This document shows positions 16,395-26,944 of a stretch of DNA of 64,000 bases, piece after piece. Source of the stretch: Bradyrhizobium sp. CCGB01 (GTDB lineage: Bacteria > Pseudomonadota > Alphaproteobacteria > Rhizobiales > Xanthobacteraceae); contig NZ_JANADK010000001.1 of NCBI RefSeq assembly GCF_024199795.1, forward strand, positions 9,253,329 through 9,317,328, in the 5' to 3' direction. Every line of letters begins with the position of its first letter. The first letter of the stretch is position 1. The notes under the pieces are model-generated. The model did no database searches and had not been told where the DNA came from. It saw only the letters and a program-made list of their open reading frames with translations. A program made the position numbers and the translations under genes.

Positions 16395-17786
16395 ATGTAC
16401 GACTACGACATGGTGGTGATCGGCTCGGGCCCGTCGGGGCGCCGGGCCGCGGTGCAATGTGCCAAGCTCGGCAAGGCCGTGCTGGTGGTGGAGAAGGGCC
16501 GACGGGTCGGCGGCGTCTCCGTCCATACTGGCACGATCCCCTCGAAGACGCTGCGCGAGACCGTGCTCAATCTCTCCGGCTGGCGCGAGCGCGGCTTCTA
16601 CGGCCGCTCCTACAAGGTGAAGCAGGACATCGCGGCGAGCGACCTGATGATTCGCCTTCAGAAGACGCTCGACCACGAGGTCGAGGTGTTCGAGCATCAG
16701 TTCAGCCGTAACCTCGTCCGCACTGCCAATGGCGAGGCGCGGCTGGTCTCGCCGCACGAGGTCGAGATCACCAGCGCGATCGGCGAGACCAGGACGGTGT
16801 CCGCTGCTTTCATCCTGATCGCCTGCGGCACCCGCCCGTTCCGGCCCGACTATGTGCCGTTCGACGGCGCCACCGTGCTCGACAGCGACGAGATCATCGA
16901 GTTGCAGAAGCTGCCGCGCAGCCTGGCCGTGATTGGCGCCGGCGTGATCGGCGTGGAATATGCCACCATCTTCAGCGCGCTCGACGTGCCCGTGACCCTG
17001 ATCGAGCCCCGGCCGACCTTCCTCGACTTCATCGACAAGGAATTGATCGACGAGTTCATGCACGAGCTGCGCGACCGCAACGTCGCGCTGCGGCTCGGCT
17101 CGAAGGTCACGTCGATCGAGAAGAATGCGCAAGGCAGCATCGTCACGAACCTGTCCGACGGGCGGCACGTCACCACGGACATGCTGCTGTTCGCGGCCGG
17201 CCGTGTCGGCGCCACCGACAAGCTCAATCTCGAAGCCGCCGGCATCGTTGTCGACCATCGCGGCCGTATCTCGGTCGATCCCGTGACGTTGCAAACCAGC
17301 GTGCCGCACATCTACGCGGCCGGTGACGTGATCGGCTTTCCGAGTCTCGCCTCCACATCGATGGAGCAGGGCCGCGTCGCGGCGTGCCACGCCCTCGGCA
17401 TGGAGCCGCTGGCGCCGCCGGAATTCTTTCCCTACGGCATCTATTCGGTGCCGGAGATCTCGACGGCAGGCCTGACGGAAGAAGAGGTGCGTACGCGCGG
17501 CATTCCCTACGAGGTCGGCATCGCGCGCTTCCGCGAGACCTCGCGCGGCCACATCATGGGGCTGAACAGCGGCATGATGAAGATGATCTTCTCGACCAAG
17601 ACGCGCCGCCTGCTCGGCGTGCACATCCTCGGCGAAGGCGCCACCGAGCTGATCCATATCGGCCAGGCCGTTCTGAACCTCAAAGGTACCATCGACTATT
17701 TCATCCAGAACACGTTCAACTATCCGACGCTGGCGGAAGCGTACAAGATCGCCGGGCTGGATGCGTGGAACAGGATGACGCGGTAG
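16395..17786 (+). CDS. sthA: soluble pyridine nucleotide transhydrogenase SthA
   Basis: FAD enzyme that reversibly transfers hydride between NADPH and NAD, balancing reductant pools. The 463-residue protein has the FAD motif VIGSGPSGRRAA at residues 8-19, the second dinucleotide motif VIGAGVIGVEYA, and the YAAGDVIGFPSLAST FAD contact. The usual disulfide motif of this flavoprotein family is replaced by GVSVHTGTIPSK, without the first or second redox Cys, as expected for SthA and not for lipoamide dehydrogenase. Start ATG 16395 begins MYDYDMVVIG directly at the FAD fold. Monocistronic. Confidence 0.92.
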   Translation: MYDYDMVVIGSGPSGRRAAVQCAKLGKAVLVVEKGRRVGGVSVHTGTIPSKTLRETVLNLSGWRERGFYGRSYKVKQDIAASDLMIRLQKTLDHEVEVFEHQFSRNLVRTANGEARLVSPHEVEITSAIGETRTVSAAFILIACGTRPFRPDYVPFDGATVLDSDEIIELQKLPRSLAVIGAGVIGVEYATIFSALDVPVTLIEPRPTFLDFIDKELIDEFMHELRDRNVALRLGSKVTSIEKNAQGSIVTNLSDGRHVTTDMLLFAAGRVGATDKLNLEAAGIVVDHRGRISVDPVTLQTSVPHIYAAGDVIGFPSLASTSMEQGRVAACHALGMEPLAPPEFFPYGIYSVPEISTAGLTEEEVRTRGIPYEVGIARFRETSRGHIMGLNSGMMKMIFSTKTRRLLGVHILGEGATELIHIGQAVLNLKGTIDYFIQNTFNYPTLAEAYKIAGLDAWNRMTR

Positions 17787-17830
17787 CAACGCGCTTCGCG
17801 GCGAATTTGGCGAGCAGTCTCTTTGCGGCC

Positions 17831-17954
17831 ATCCTTCGAGACGACCGCTGCGCGGTCTCCTCAGGATGAGGTCCTGTTTCGCGGAGAGCTCTTAGACCCT
17901 CATGGTGAGGAGCCCGCAAAGCGGGCGTCTCGAACCCTGCAGGCCCGGCACGTC
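17831..17954. repeat. TCCTTCGAGACG / CTCATGGTGAGGAG palindromic repeat pair
   Basis: The intergenic space between sthA and the flavin monooxygenase holds ATCCTTCGAGACGACCGC with CTCAGGATGAGG, then CCTCATGGTGAGGAGCCC with GTCTCGAACC in the opposite sense. The same modules in reversed order occur at 58469-58578, which marks a dispersed family. Confidence 0.65.
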
Positions 17955-18077
17955 GCGGCAGCGCCTCCACGCATGCCTGCATTCCGCCGTGCGGGACATC
18001 GCGCGATTGCGTTCGCTGGTCCCAGCACGTAGCCTCCCGGTCTCAACAAACAGAAAATCGAAGCCGGAGAGAACGCC

Positions 18078-19313
18078 ATGGCGCGCCTGAAGTTCGGAGC
18101 CTTCCTTGCCCCGCATCACCCGATCGGGGAGCATCCGATGCTCCAGTTCCGGCGCGATCTCGACCTGGTCGAGCAGCTCGACGCGCTCGGCTATGACGAG
18201 TTCTGGTGTGGCGAGCATCATTCTTCCGGCTGGGAGATGATCGCCTCGCCCGAGATGTTTCTGGCCGCGGCCGGCGAGCGCACCAAGCGGATCAAGCTCG
18301 GCACCGGCGTGGTGTCGCTGCCCTACCACCATCCCTTCAACGTCGCCCAGCGCATGGTGCAGCTCGACCACATGACCGGCGGCCGCGCCATCTTCGGCTC
18401 CGGCCCCGGCGCGCTTGCCTCCGACGCGCACACGCTCGGCATCGATCCGATGACGCAGCGCGACCGCCAGGACGAGGCCATCGGCGTGATCCGCCGCCTC
18501 TTCAACGGCGAGCGCGTCACCGCGAAGAGTGACTGGTTCACGATGAACGACGCCGCGCTCCAGCTCCTGCCGCTGCAGGAGGAGATGCCGTTCGTGGTGG
18601 CTTCGCAGATTTCGCCCTCGGGCATGACGCTCGCCGGCAAATACGGCATCGGCATCATCTCGCTGGGCTCGATGACGACGCAGGGGCTGATGTCGCTGCA
18701 ACAGCAATGGCAGTTCGCCGAGGATGCCGCCAAGAAGCACGGCACCAAGGTGGATCGCGCGAACTGGCGCGTGCTGCTGACCTGGCACCTCGCCGAGACC
18801 CGCGAGCAGGCCCGCCGCGAAGCCGGCGCCGGCCTGATGCGCTGGCACAACGAATATAATGTCGGCACGCTGCAGCGGCCGGGCCTGACCGCGTTCTCCT
18901 CGCCCGATGAGGCCGTGGACAAGACCGCTTTCGTCGAGGGGGCGGCCTCCGTCATCGGCACGCCCGACGACCTCGTCAAGATGATCAAGAACGTGATGCA
19001 GGTGTCGGGCGGCGTCGGCGCCGTCATCGGCTTCGTGCACGATTGGGCCAACCCCGAGAATACGCGCCGGAGCTGGGACCTGGTGGCCCGCTATGTCGTG
19101 CCGGAGATCAACGGCTATATCGACGGACTGCGCAAGTCGCAAAAGTTCGTGATCGAGAACCGCGCGATCTTCGAACGCGCCGGGCAGGCCGTGATGGCGA
19201 AGATCATGGAGAACGAGAAGGCTGCAGAGGCGCTGAAGGTGACCGGCGCCGGCCGCGTTGCCATTCCCGCCGTCAACGCCCCGGATTTGCAGAAGGAAGC
19301 GGCGAAGCGGTAG
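18078..19313 (+). CDS. LLM class flavin-dependent oxidoreductase
   Basis: A 411-residue bacterial-luciferase-like monooxygenase that would use FMNH2 supplied by a separate reductase. The barrel start KFGAFLAPHHPIGEHP, the YDEFWCGEHHSSGWE segment, LPYHHPFNVAQRMVQLDHMTGGR and GSGPGALASDAHTLGI are typical of the limonene-monooxygenase-like branch. GGAGAG lies seven bases before the ATG. A P450 follows after 140 bases, so both could belong to one catabolic function, but the natural substrate is not known. Confidence 0.88.
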   Translation: MARLKFGAFLAPHHPIGEHPMLQFRRDLDLVEQLDALGYDEFWCGEHHSSGWEMIASPEMFLAAAGERTKRIKLGTGVVSLPYHHPFNVAQRMVQLDHMTGGRAIFGSGPGALASDAHTLGIDPMTQRDRQDEAIGVIRRLFNGERVTAKSDWFTMNDAALQLLPLQEEMPFVVASQISPSGMTLAGKYGIGIISLGSMTTQGLMSLQQQWQFAEDAAKKHGTKVDRANWRVLLTWHLAETREQARREAGAGLMRWHNEYNVGTLQRPGLTAFSSPDEAVDKTAFVEGAASVIGTPDDLVKMIKNVMQVSGGVGAVIGFVHDWANPENTRRSWDLVARYVVPEINGYIDGLRKSQKFVIENRAIFERAGQAVMAKIMENEKAAEALKVTGAGRVAIPAVNAPDLQKEAAKR

Positions 19314-19452
19314 GCTTCTGCGTGACTACGCCCGTAACCACTATCATCAGCAAGTGATACCAGCCTGTGCTATGTTGATCCCGTCAGCGTGGCGCAGGCG
19401 GTATTAATGCCTCGATCGCGCGCTGTTCGGTCAGCCAACCGGAGCAATCGTC

Positions 19453-20829
19453 ATGTCGATGCAGAATGTGGCCGCCCCTGCGCTTCAGTTCACCGCGCCC
19501 AGGCGCAACGAGCTGACGCACATCCCCGGTGACGAGGGCTGGCCGATCATCGGCAAGACCTTTCAGGTGCTGGCCGACCCCAAGGGACATATCGAGGCGA
19601 ACGGCGCCAAATACGGCCCGGTCTACCGCACCCATGTTTTCGGCGAGACCAACGTCGTGCTGCTCGGCCCCGAGGCCAACGAACTCGTGATGTTCGACCA
19701 GCAAAAGCTGTTCTCGTCGACGCACGGCTGGAACAAGGTGCTCGGCCTGCTGTTTCCGCGCGGATTGATGCTGCTCGATTTCGACGAGCACCGGCTGCAT
19801 CGCAAGGCGCTGTCGGTCGCGTTCAAGTCCGGGCCGATGAAGTCCTATCTCAGCGATCTCGACCGCGGCATCGCCGCGCGCGTCGCGCAGTGGAAGGCAA
19901 AGCCCGGCGAGATGCAGCTTTATCCGGCGATGAAGCAGCTCACGCTCGACCTTGCCGCGGCGTCCTTCCTCGGTGCCGATATCGGGCCGGAGGTGGACGA
20001 GATCAACCGCGCCTTCGTCGACATGGTCGCGGCCGCCGTCGCCCCGATCCGCCGACCCCTGCCGGGCACCCGGATGGCGGCCGGCGTGAAGGGGCGCAAG
20101 CGCATCGTCGCCTATTTCCGCGAGCAGATCCCGCTGCGGCGCGGCAATCACGGCGGTGACGATCTGTTCTCGCAGCTCTGCCGCGCCACCCATGAGGACG
20201 GCGCGCTGCTCTCCGAGCAGGACATCATCGACCATATGAGCTTCTTGATGATGGCGGCGCACGACACCCTGACCTCGTCACTGACGTCCTTCGTCGGCGA
20301 GCTCGCCGCGAATCCGGACTGGCAGGACAGGCTGCGCGCGGAGGTTCTCGCGCTCGGCCTCGCCCCGGGCGCGCCCAGCAGCTTCGACGATCTCGAAAAG
20401 ATGCCGCTGTCGGAAATGGCGTTCAAGGAAGCGTTGCGGATCAAGCCGCCGGTGCCCTCGATGCCGCGCCGCGCGATGCGCGACTTCACCTTCAAGGGCT
20501 TCACGATTCCCGCCGGCACCGCGGTCGGCGTCAATCCGCTCTACACGCATCACATGAAGGACATCTGGCCGGAGCCGGATCGCTTCGATCCCTTGCGCTT
20601 CACCGAGGAAGCCCAGCGCAACCGGCATCGCTTCGCCTGGGTGCCGTTCGGCGGCGGCGCGCATATGTGCCTCGGCCTGCACTTCGCCTACATGCAGGCA
20701 AAATGCTTCGCGCGGCACTTCCTGCAGAACATCGAGGTGTCGCTGGAGCCGGGCTACAAGCCGGACTGGCAGATGTGGCCGATCCCGAAGCCGCGGGATG
20801 GGTTGAAGGTGCGGGTGAAGGCGGTTTAG
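19453..20829 (+). CDS. cytochrome P450
   Basis: A 458-residue soluble P450. The heme-binding loop FGGGAHMCLG holds the ligand Cys406. The I-helix oxygen-activation motif appears as AAHDTLTSS, the ExxR pair as KEALR, and the PERF region as EPDRFDPLRF. The HIPGDEGWPIIGKTF start resembles CYP120/CYP51-like bacterial proteins. No ferredoxin or reductase gene adjoins it. It follows the flavin monooxygenase on the same strand and ends at a palindromic repeat facing a convergent SDR. Substrate unknown. Confidence 0.93.
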   Translation: MSMQNVAAPALQFTAPRRNELTHIPGDEGWPIIGKTFQVLADPKGHIEANGAKYGPVYRTHVFGETNVVLLGPEANELVMFDQQKLFSSTHGWNKVLGLLFPRGLMLLDFDEHRLHRKALSVAFKSGPMKSYLSDLDRGIAARVAQWKAKPGEMQLYPAMKQLTLDLAAASFLGADIGPEVDEINRAFVDMVAAAVAPIRRPLPGTRMAAGVKGRKRIVAYFREQIPLRRGNHGGDDLFSQLCRATHEDGALLSEQDIIDHMSFLMMAAHDTLTSSLTSFVGELAANPDWQDRLRAEVLALGLAPGAPSSFDDLEKMPLSEMAFKEALRIKPPVPSMPRRAMRDFTFKGFTIPAGTAVGVNPLYTHHMKDIWPEPDRFDPLRFTEEAQRNRHRFAWVPFGGGAHMCLGLHFAYMQAKCFARHFLQNIEVSLEPGYKPDWQMWPIPKPRDGLKVRVKAV

Positions 20830-20848
20830 CCGCCGCTCCCGTGGTCCC

Positions 20849-20936
20849 GTAGGGTGGGTTAGCGAAGCGTAACCCACCTCTTATGTCACTGCGGAAACCG
20901 AAAAGGTGGGTTACGCCTTCGGCTAACCCACCCTAC
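20849..20936. repeat. GTAGGGTGG palindromic repeat at P450/SDR junction
   Basis: Arms GTAGGGTGGGTTAGC (20849-20863) and GCTAACCCACCCTAC (20922-20936) are exact inverses. It occupies the gap between convergent genes, as do the other two copies in the window. Confidence 0.75.
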
Positions 20937-20954
20937 GGCTCCGTCGTTGTGGTC

Positions 20955-21794
20955 CTACGCCCCCTGATCGAACGCATTGCGCAAGGCCGCCAGGCCTTGC
21001 TGCTGCTGACTCCAGTTGCGGCCGCCGGTCATGGCGCCGTCGATGACGAGGTCGTGGCCGTTGATGAAGCTGGATTCGTCGCTGGCCAGGAACACCGCGG
21101 CCTGGGCGATATCATCAGGGAGGCCCGCGCGCGGGATCGGCTGCGCGGTCTTGTAGACCTCGCGCATCATCGCCGGCGTCTTCTCCGCCGCATCGGTCGA
21201 AAGCCCGAGCGCCTTGCCGAAGATGCCGGTCGCGATCGCGCCGGGTGAGATCGAGTTGACCCGGACATTGGACTCGCCGAGCTCCATCGCCACGCATTTG
21301 GTGAGATGGATCACCGCCGCCTTGGCCGCGCCATAGACGATCGAGGAGGAGAAACCGGCGAGGCGGCCAGCGATGCTGCCATTGTTGATGATGCTGCCAG
21401 ACCCCTGCTTCTTCATGGCGGGCGCGGCGTGCTTCATGCCGAGCATGACGCTTCGGACCAGCGTCGCCATGGCCGCGTCGAACCGCTCGACCTCGAGGCC
21501 TTCGATGCCGCCGGTCTGCGCCGGGCCGCCGGCATTGTTGAACAGGCAGTCGATCCGGCCGAATTTTTCCACCGCGAGCGCGATCAGCGCCTGCATCTGC
21601 GCTTCGACCGTCACATCGGTCTGCAGGAAGATGCAATTGGCCCCGAGCTGCTTGGCCAGCGCCTCGCCCTCAGGTACGCGCCGCCCCGCGATCACAATTT
21701 TGGCACCTTCGGCAACGAAGACTTCCGCGGTACGCAGGCCGATCCCGCTCGTCGTGCCTGTAATCACCGCAACCTTGCTGTCCAGCCTGCCCAT
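20955..21794 (-). CDS. short-chain dehydrogenase/reductase
   Basis: A classical SDR of 279 residues. The dinucleotide motif TGTTSGIG is at residues 12-19, the NNAGG motif at 86-90, and catalytic Tyr154 and Lys158 lie in YGAAK. Arg residues after the second strand (AGRRVPEG) suggest NADP(H) preference. MGRLDSKVAV is taken as the start; the 15-residue upstream extension falls in the promoter region and has no family match. Function within the family cannot be narrowed, though the P450 neighbour suggests oxidation of an alcohol product. Confidence 0.9.
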   Translation of the reverse strand: MGRLDSKVAVITGTTSGIGLRTAEVFVAEGAKIVIAGRRVPEGEALAKQLGANCIFLQTDVTVEAQMQALIALAVEKFGRIDCLFNNAGGPAQTGGIEGLEVERFDAAMATLVRSVMLGMKHAAPAMKKQGSGSIINNGSIAGRLAGFSSSIVYGAAKAAVIHLTKCVAMELGESNVRVNSISPGAIATGIFGKALGLSTDAAEKTPAMMREVYKTAQPIPRAGLPDDIAQAAVFLASDESSFINGHDLVIDGAMTGGRNWSQQQQGLAALRNAFDQGA

Positions 21795-21973
21795 GGAATG
21801 TCCCTGTTTTCGAATGATTTGATGCCAAATGGCGGACACCGGTCGATGACGGCGCCGCGACGCTCACTATTCCCGCCGGCCCGTGACAAGGCAAGCTTTG
21901 CTTGTGCATGCGACATGCGTAACATTCTCGTTCCTCTCTCGATTTTCGAACGCATAGCGCAACCGGGCCGGGC

Positions 21974-22939
21974 ATGGAGAAGCTGATCGACGAATTCCGC
22001 AAGGGCTGGCAGGGCGAGGCACCACCATCGCTCGTTCTCAGCCTCGCCTTCGCGGTCGCCTGCCTGCTGGTTGCGACGCTGGCGCGCTGGGGCCTCGCGC
22101 ATGTGCGGCCCGACGTCTACTTCACCCCGTATTTCCCGGCCGTGTTCTTTGCCGCCGCATTCGGCGGCTTGCGCATCGGCATCATCACGGCGCTGGTCGG
22201 CGGCGTGCTCGGCGTCGTCGTCAATTTCGGCGACGCTTTTGCCGATCGCGCCAGGTTCACCTTGCTGACCCTTTATTGGGGCGTCTCCGCACTCACCATC
22301 TGGGGCGTCGAGCATTATCGCACGATGCTGGTGGAGCAGCGCCGGATCTCCAGGCGCCTGATCGAGGAAGAAGAGTATCGCAAGCTGCTGGTCGACGAGC
22401 TCCAGCACCGGCTGAAGAACAAGCTGTCGACGGCGCACGCGGTCCTGCACCAGGTGCTGCACGACCAGCCGCAGGTCTGGGCCCGGATCGATCCGCGGCT
22501 ACGGTCGCTGGCCGCGACCGACGATCTGATCTCGCGGATCGACAAGGGGGGCTGCGACATCCGCGATCTCCTGATCGCTGAGCTCGGACCTTACGGCCAT
22601 GTCCGCTTCACGCTCAACGGCGACCAGCTGTTCCTGCCGCCGAAGCTCGCGGTCACGCTATCGCTGATGTTTCACGAGCTCGCCACCAACGCGGGCAAAT
22701 ATGGTGCCTTCTCCGCGCCGCGCGGCTTGTTGCAGGTGTCATGGACCGTCAGCGGCGACCGCCTGACCGTGACCTGGGATGAAACCGAGGGCCCGAGCAT
22801 CGATAAGGTCTCGGAGCCGGGCTTCGGCACAAAGCTGCTGAAGTCGGCGCTGTCGGCTTTCGACGGCAAGTCCGAGGTCTCGTATCTCAAGACCGGCCTG
22901 CATTGCATCATGCAATGCCGCATCCCGGAGAACGGCTAG
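21974..22939 (+). CDS. HWE/HisKA_2-type sensor histidine kinase with DUF4118-like membrane domain
   Basis: Three to four hydrophobic segments (about residues 20-112), with VYFTPYFPAVFFAAAFGG resembling the DUF4118 region of KdpD, precede a coiled linker and the kinase core. The phospho-acceptor is His145 in DELQHRLKNKL, which is the HWE/HisKA_2 form, and MFHELATNAGKYGAFS is the matching N-box. Kinases of this type often drive the alphaproteobacterial general stress response or act through single-domain receivers. No response regulator gene adjoins it, so the partner is unknown. Confidence 0.88.
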   Translation: MEKLIDEFRKGWQGEAPPSLVLSLAFAVACLLVATLARWGLAHVRPDVYFTPYFPAVFFAAAFGGLRIGIITALVGGVLGVVVNFGDAFADRARFTLLTLYWGVSALTIWGVEHYRTMLVEQRRISRRLIEEEEYRKLLVDELQHRLKNKLSTAHAVLHQVLHDQPQVWARIDPRLRSLAATDDLISRIDKGGCDIRDLLIAELGPYGHVRFTLNGDQLFLPPKLAVTLSLMFHELATNAGKYGAFSAPRGLLQVSWTVSGDRLTVTWDETEGPSIDKVSEPGFGTKLLKSALSAFDGKSEVSYLKTGLHCIMQCRIPENG

Positions 22940-23136
22940 ACTCGAAACAAGCGAAAGCGAACGTGAGCTTCGCTTGGAGTTTCGCAGGTGCCGTTGACGC
23001 TCTGTTAATGACGATGGGTCGCACGCGTCGCATCGCCGCAAAACACCCCCGTATTTCTGCGGACCCCTTAACCAAACCTAAGAGGGAACCACGCAAGATC
23101 GCGCCCATTGCAAAGGCGCGCTGAACAACAAGATTC

Positions 23137-24882
23137 ATGACTTCTATGAACGACAACACATATAACGGCGCGAGCGATGCCGAACTCGGATTTCTCAAGG
23201 AAATCGTTAGAATGCTGCCTGCCGGCCTGACCGTGCAGGACGCGCAAGGCAAGCTTCTCCTGGTTAACGATGTCGCGGCCGCCCAGCTCGGCATGGACGG
23301 CAGCCGTCCGTCACCCGATCTCGCGCAGCGCCGCGAAGCTTGCGAGCGAGCGCTGAGAGCCGGACAGCCTGTCACCACCGAGGAAGCGCTCCACGACGGG
23401 GCCGCACGCCAGGTGCTGCTGACCACCCATCGCCCTGTCAGCCTCGCCGGACGCGAGCTGCTGATCTCGGCTTCCTCCGACATCACCGAGCAGAAGAACT
23501 TCGAGGACCAGCTGTTCCGCTCGGCCTATTTCGACGAGCTGACCGGCCTGCCCTCGCGGCGCGTGATCGAGCACCGCGCCAACAGCCTGCTCGCGCAGGG
23601 CGGCGCCGGCGAACGCTTCGCGCTGGCCTTTCTCGACGTCGACAATTTCAAGCACATCAACGACTATTACGGCCACGCCGTCGGCGATGCGCTGCTGGTC
23701 GAGCTGTCGAAACGGCTCGGGCGGGACTTGCGCGATTCCGACATGCTCTCGCGCATCTCCGGCGACGAATTCCTGCTGCTGCTCTCGCCGATCCAGAGCC
23801 AGGAGGAAGTCGCCGAGTTCATGCAATCGACGCTGGAGCGGCTGACCGCACCGTTCTTCATCGACAATTCGGAGCTGTTCGCTTCCACCTCCGTCGGCGT
23901 CAGCCTCTATCCCGACCACGGTCGCAGCTTCGAGATGCTGCGCCAGAACGCCGACATCGCGATGTACCGCATCAAGAACGCCGGCAAGGGATCGGCGGCC
24001 TTCTTCGATTCCAGCATGGAGCGCGAGGCGCTGGCGCGGATGAAGATCGAGCAGTCGCTGCGGCTCGCCATCCTCGAAAAGCGCTTCTGTTGCGCGTTCC
24101 AGTCCAAGGTCGACATCCGCACCCAGGCCGTGAAGGGCATCGAGGCACTGGTGCGGCTGCGCGACGACGAGGGCGTGATCCAGGCACCCGGCTCGTTCAT
24201 CAACCTCGCCAGCGAGCTCGGGCTGATCGACGAGCTGACCCATCTCGTGCTGGCCGAGATCGTCAAGTCGATCGACCTGATCAACGACACCTTCGGCGCG
24301 GAAGCGACCATCAGCATCAACGTCGCGGCCAAGCAGGCCGGCAATCCCGAATTCATGCGCAGCTTTGCGCAGGCGCTGGACGACACCGGCTTTCCCCAGC
24401 GCTTCATGATCGAGGTGACGGAAGACGCCTTCGTCGCCAAAAACGATTTCCAGGCCGAGATCCTGCCGATGTTCCGCAAGCTCGGCGTCGGCATCTCGAT
24501 CGACGATTTCGGCACCGGCTATTCCTCACTCTCGGCACTCGCCGACATCACCGCCGACGAGATCAAGATCGATCGCTCCTTCATCACCGACATCCATAAG
24601 CGCCCGCGCAGCCAGGGCATCCTGCGCGCGATCGAATCCTTGAGCGAAGCGCTCGGCATGACCGTGATCGCCGAAGGCCTCGAATCCTACGAGGAGCTGG
24701 CCTATCTCCAGGCCGCGACCAAGATCCGCTACGCGCAGGGCTATTATTTCGCCCGGCCGATCTTCCTGGAGGAGCTCAAGCTCGCAACCCCCGTCTCCAG
24801 CGAATCCCGCCCCGGCGTGTCCAACCGCCCGATGCAGCAGAACCGCCAGGGCTATTCGCGCGCGAGCGGGTATCGGCGGTAG
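23137..24882 (+). CDS. PAS-GGDEF-EAL cyclic-di-GMP protein with degenerate GGDEF
   Basis: A soluble 581-residue protein: PAS-like domain (residues 15-120), GGDEF domain (about 125-290), EAL domain (about 300-555). The diguanylate cyclase signature reads SGDEF (208-212), while the inhibitory RxxD site is intact as RDSD (199-202). The phosphodiesterase side is complete: EAL at 336-338, SINVA, EVTED, DDFGTGYSS at 456 onward, EIKIDRSF and AEGLES. It is therefore probably a c-di-GMP phosphodiesterase whose GGDEF domain senses GTP or c-di-GMP, although SGDEF cyclases are sometimes active. No strong ribosome site precedes the two possible Met starts. Confidence 0.92.
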   Translation: MTSMNDNTYNGASDAELGFLKEIVRMLPAGLTVQDAQGKLLLVNDVAAAQLGMDGSRPSPDLAQRREACERALRAGQPVTTEEALHDGAARQVLLTTHRPVSLAGRELLISASSDITEQKNFEDQLFRSAYFDELTGLPSRRVIEHRANSLLAQGGAGERFALAFLDVDNFKHINDYYGHAVGDALLVELSKRLGRDLRDSDMLSRISGDEFLLLLSPIQSQEEVAEFMQSTLERLTAPFFIDNSELFASTSVGVSLYPDHGRSFEMLRQNADIAMYRIKNAGKGSAAFFDSSMEREALARMKIEQSLRLAILEKRFCCAFQSKVDIRTQAVKGIEALVRLRDDEGVIQAPGSFINLASELGLIDELTHLVLAEIVKSIDLINDTFGAEATISINVAAKQAGNPEFMRSFAQALDDTGFPQRFMIEVTEDAFVAKNDFQAEILPMFRKLGVGISIDDFGTGYSSLSALADITADEIKIDRSFITDIHKRPRSQGILRAIESLSEALGMTVIAEGLESYEELAYLQAATKIRYAQGYYFARPIFLEELKLATPVSSESRPGVSNRPMQQNRQGYSRASGYRR

Positions 24883-24909
24883 GTCAACAGCGGCGCCGCA
24901 CATATCGCT

Positions 24910-25057
24910 GTCGTCCCGGGGCGCGAAGCGAACCCGGGACCCATAACCACAGGGAGAAGTTGCTGCACGCAGCTCCCACTCCGAGTCTTCGCCAAACCCC
25001 TCCCTGGGGGTATGGGTCCCGGATCTGCGCTCACTGCGTTCGCTTGTCCGGGACGAC
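24910..25057. repeat. GTCGTCCCGG palindromic repeat
   Basis: Outer arms GTCGTCCCGG (24910-24919) and CCGGGACGAC (25048-25057), with inner GGGACCCATA / TATGGGTCCC blocks, as in the copy at 8198-8346. It fills most of the 282-base gap before the sigma54 activator gene. Confidence 0.7.
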
Positions 25058-25164
25058 GACCGAGAGTGGAGCGCGGACAAGCGCGTTAACCTCGCCGCGT
25101 CGATTCCCCTTTGAAATTACTGCGCTTTTGGTAAGAAACAGGCGGACCTCCCCCGGGGTATGTC

Positions 25165-26607
<1,443 letters not shown>

Positions 26608-26611
26608 CTTT

Positions 26612-26637
26612 CGAGACGGCACGTGTCCGGAGTCTCG
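26612..26637. promoter_or_regulatory. candidate upstream activator site for the sigma54 activator
   Basis: Inverted arms CGAGAC (26612-26617) and GTCTCG (26632-26637) flank a CACGTG-containing core. It lies about 90-115 bases before the -24 element at 26726, the usual enhancer distance, and only a few bases after the activator stop codon. Binding is inferred from position and symmetry. Confidence 0.4.
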
Positions 26638-26725
26638 GATTCCTGACAGCGCGATGCCGGCGTCCGGCTGTGCCATTCGCGGATTATCTGCCGCATTTTC
26701 AGCCATTCCGACGCAATGCGGCAAC

Positions 26726-26741
26726 TGGCGCAGAGCTTGCT
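26726..26741 (+). promoter_or_regulatory. sigma54 (-24/-12) promoter of the ABC importer operon
   Basis: TGGCGCAGAGCTTGCT fits the consensus TGGCACG-N4-TTGCW with the invariant GG and GC exactly ten bases apart. Transcription would begin near 26752, giving a leader of about 190 bases before the substrate-binding protein gene. It lies between a sigma54 activator gene and the operon. Confidence 0.7.
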
Positions 26742-26944
26742 CTGGGCCGGCTTGAGGAAACGCATGGGCTGGTGCGAGACGTGGCATCACGCGGCTTCGC
26801 CGACGCGAACGCCGCGGTCGCGGTACGCGCGTCAAGAGACTGTCACATGCGCCTCACGCAAGCTCCGCCTGAAGGTGGAATTGCAATGTTTGCACAGCTG
26901 TGCAAATCGCTGTGGCCAAGACAGTTCATCAAGGAGGAACCATC

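Noticed and set aside
17892..19142. Frame opposite the flavin monooxygenase
   Set aside because: No family motifs; the plus-strand protein is well supported.
23070..23090. CtrA-like site (TTAACC...TAAG) upstream of the GGDEF/EAL gene
   Set aside because: The second half does not match TTAA and similar weak matches occur elsewhere, so it is not claimed.
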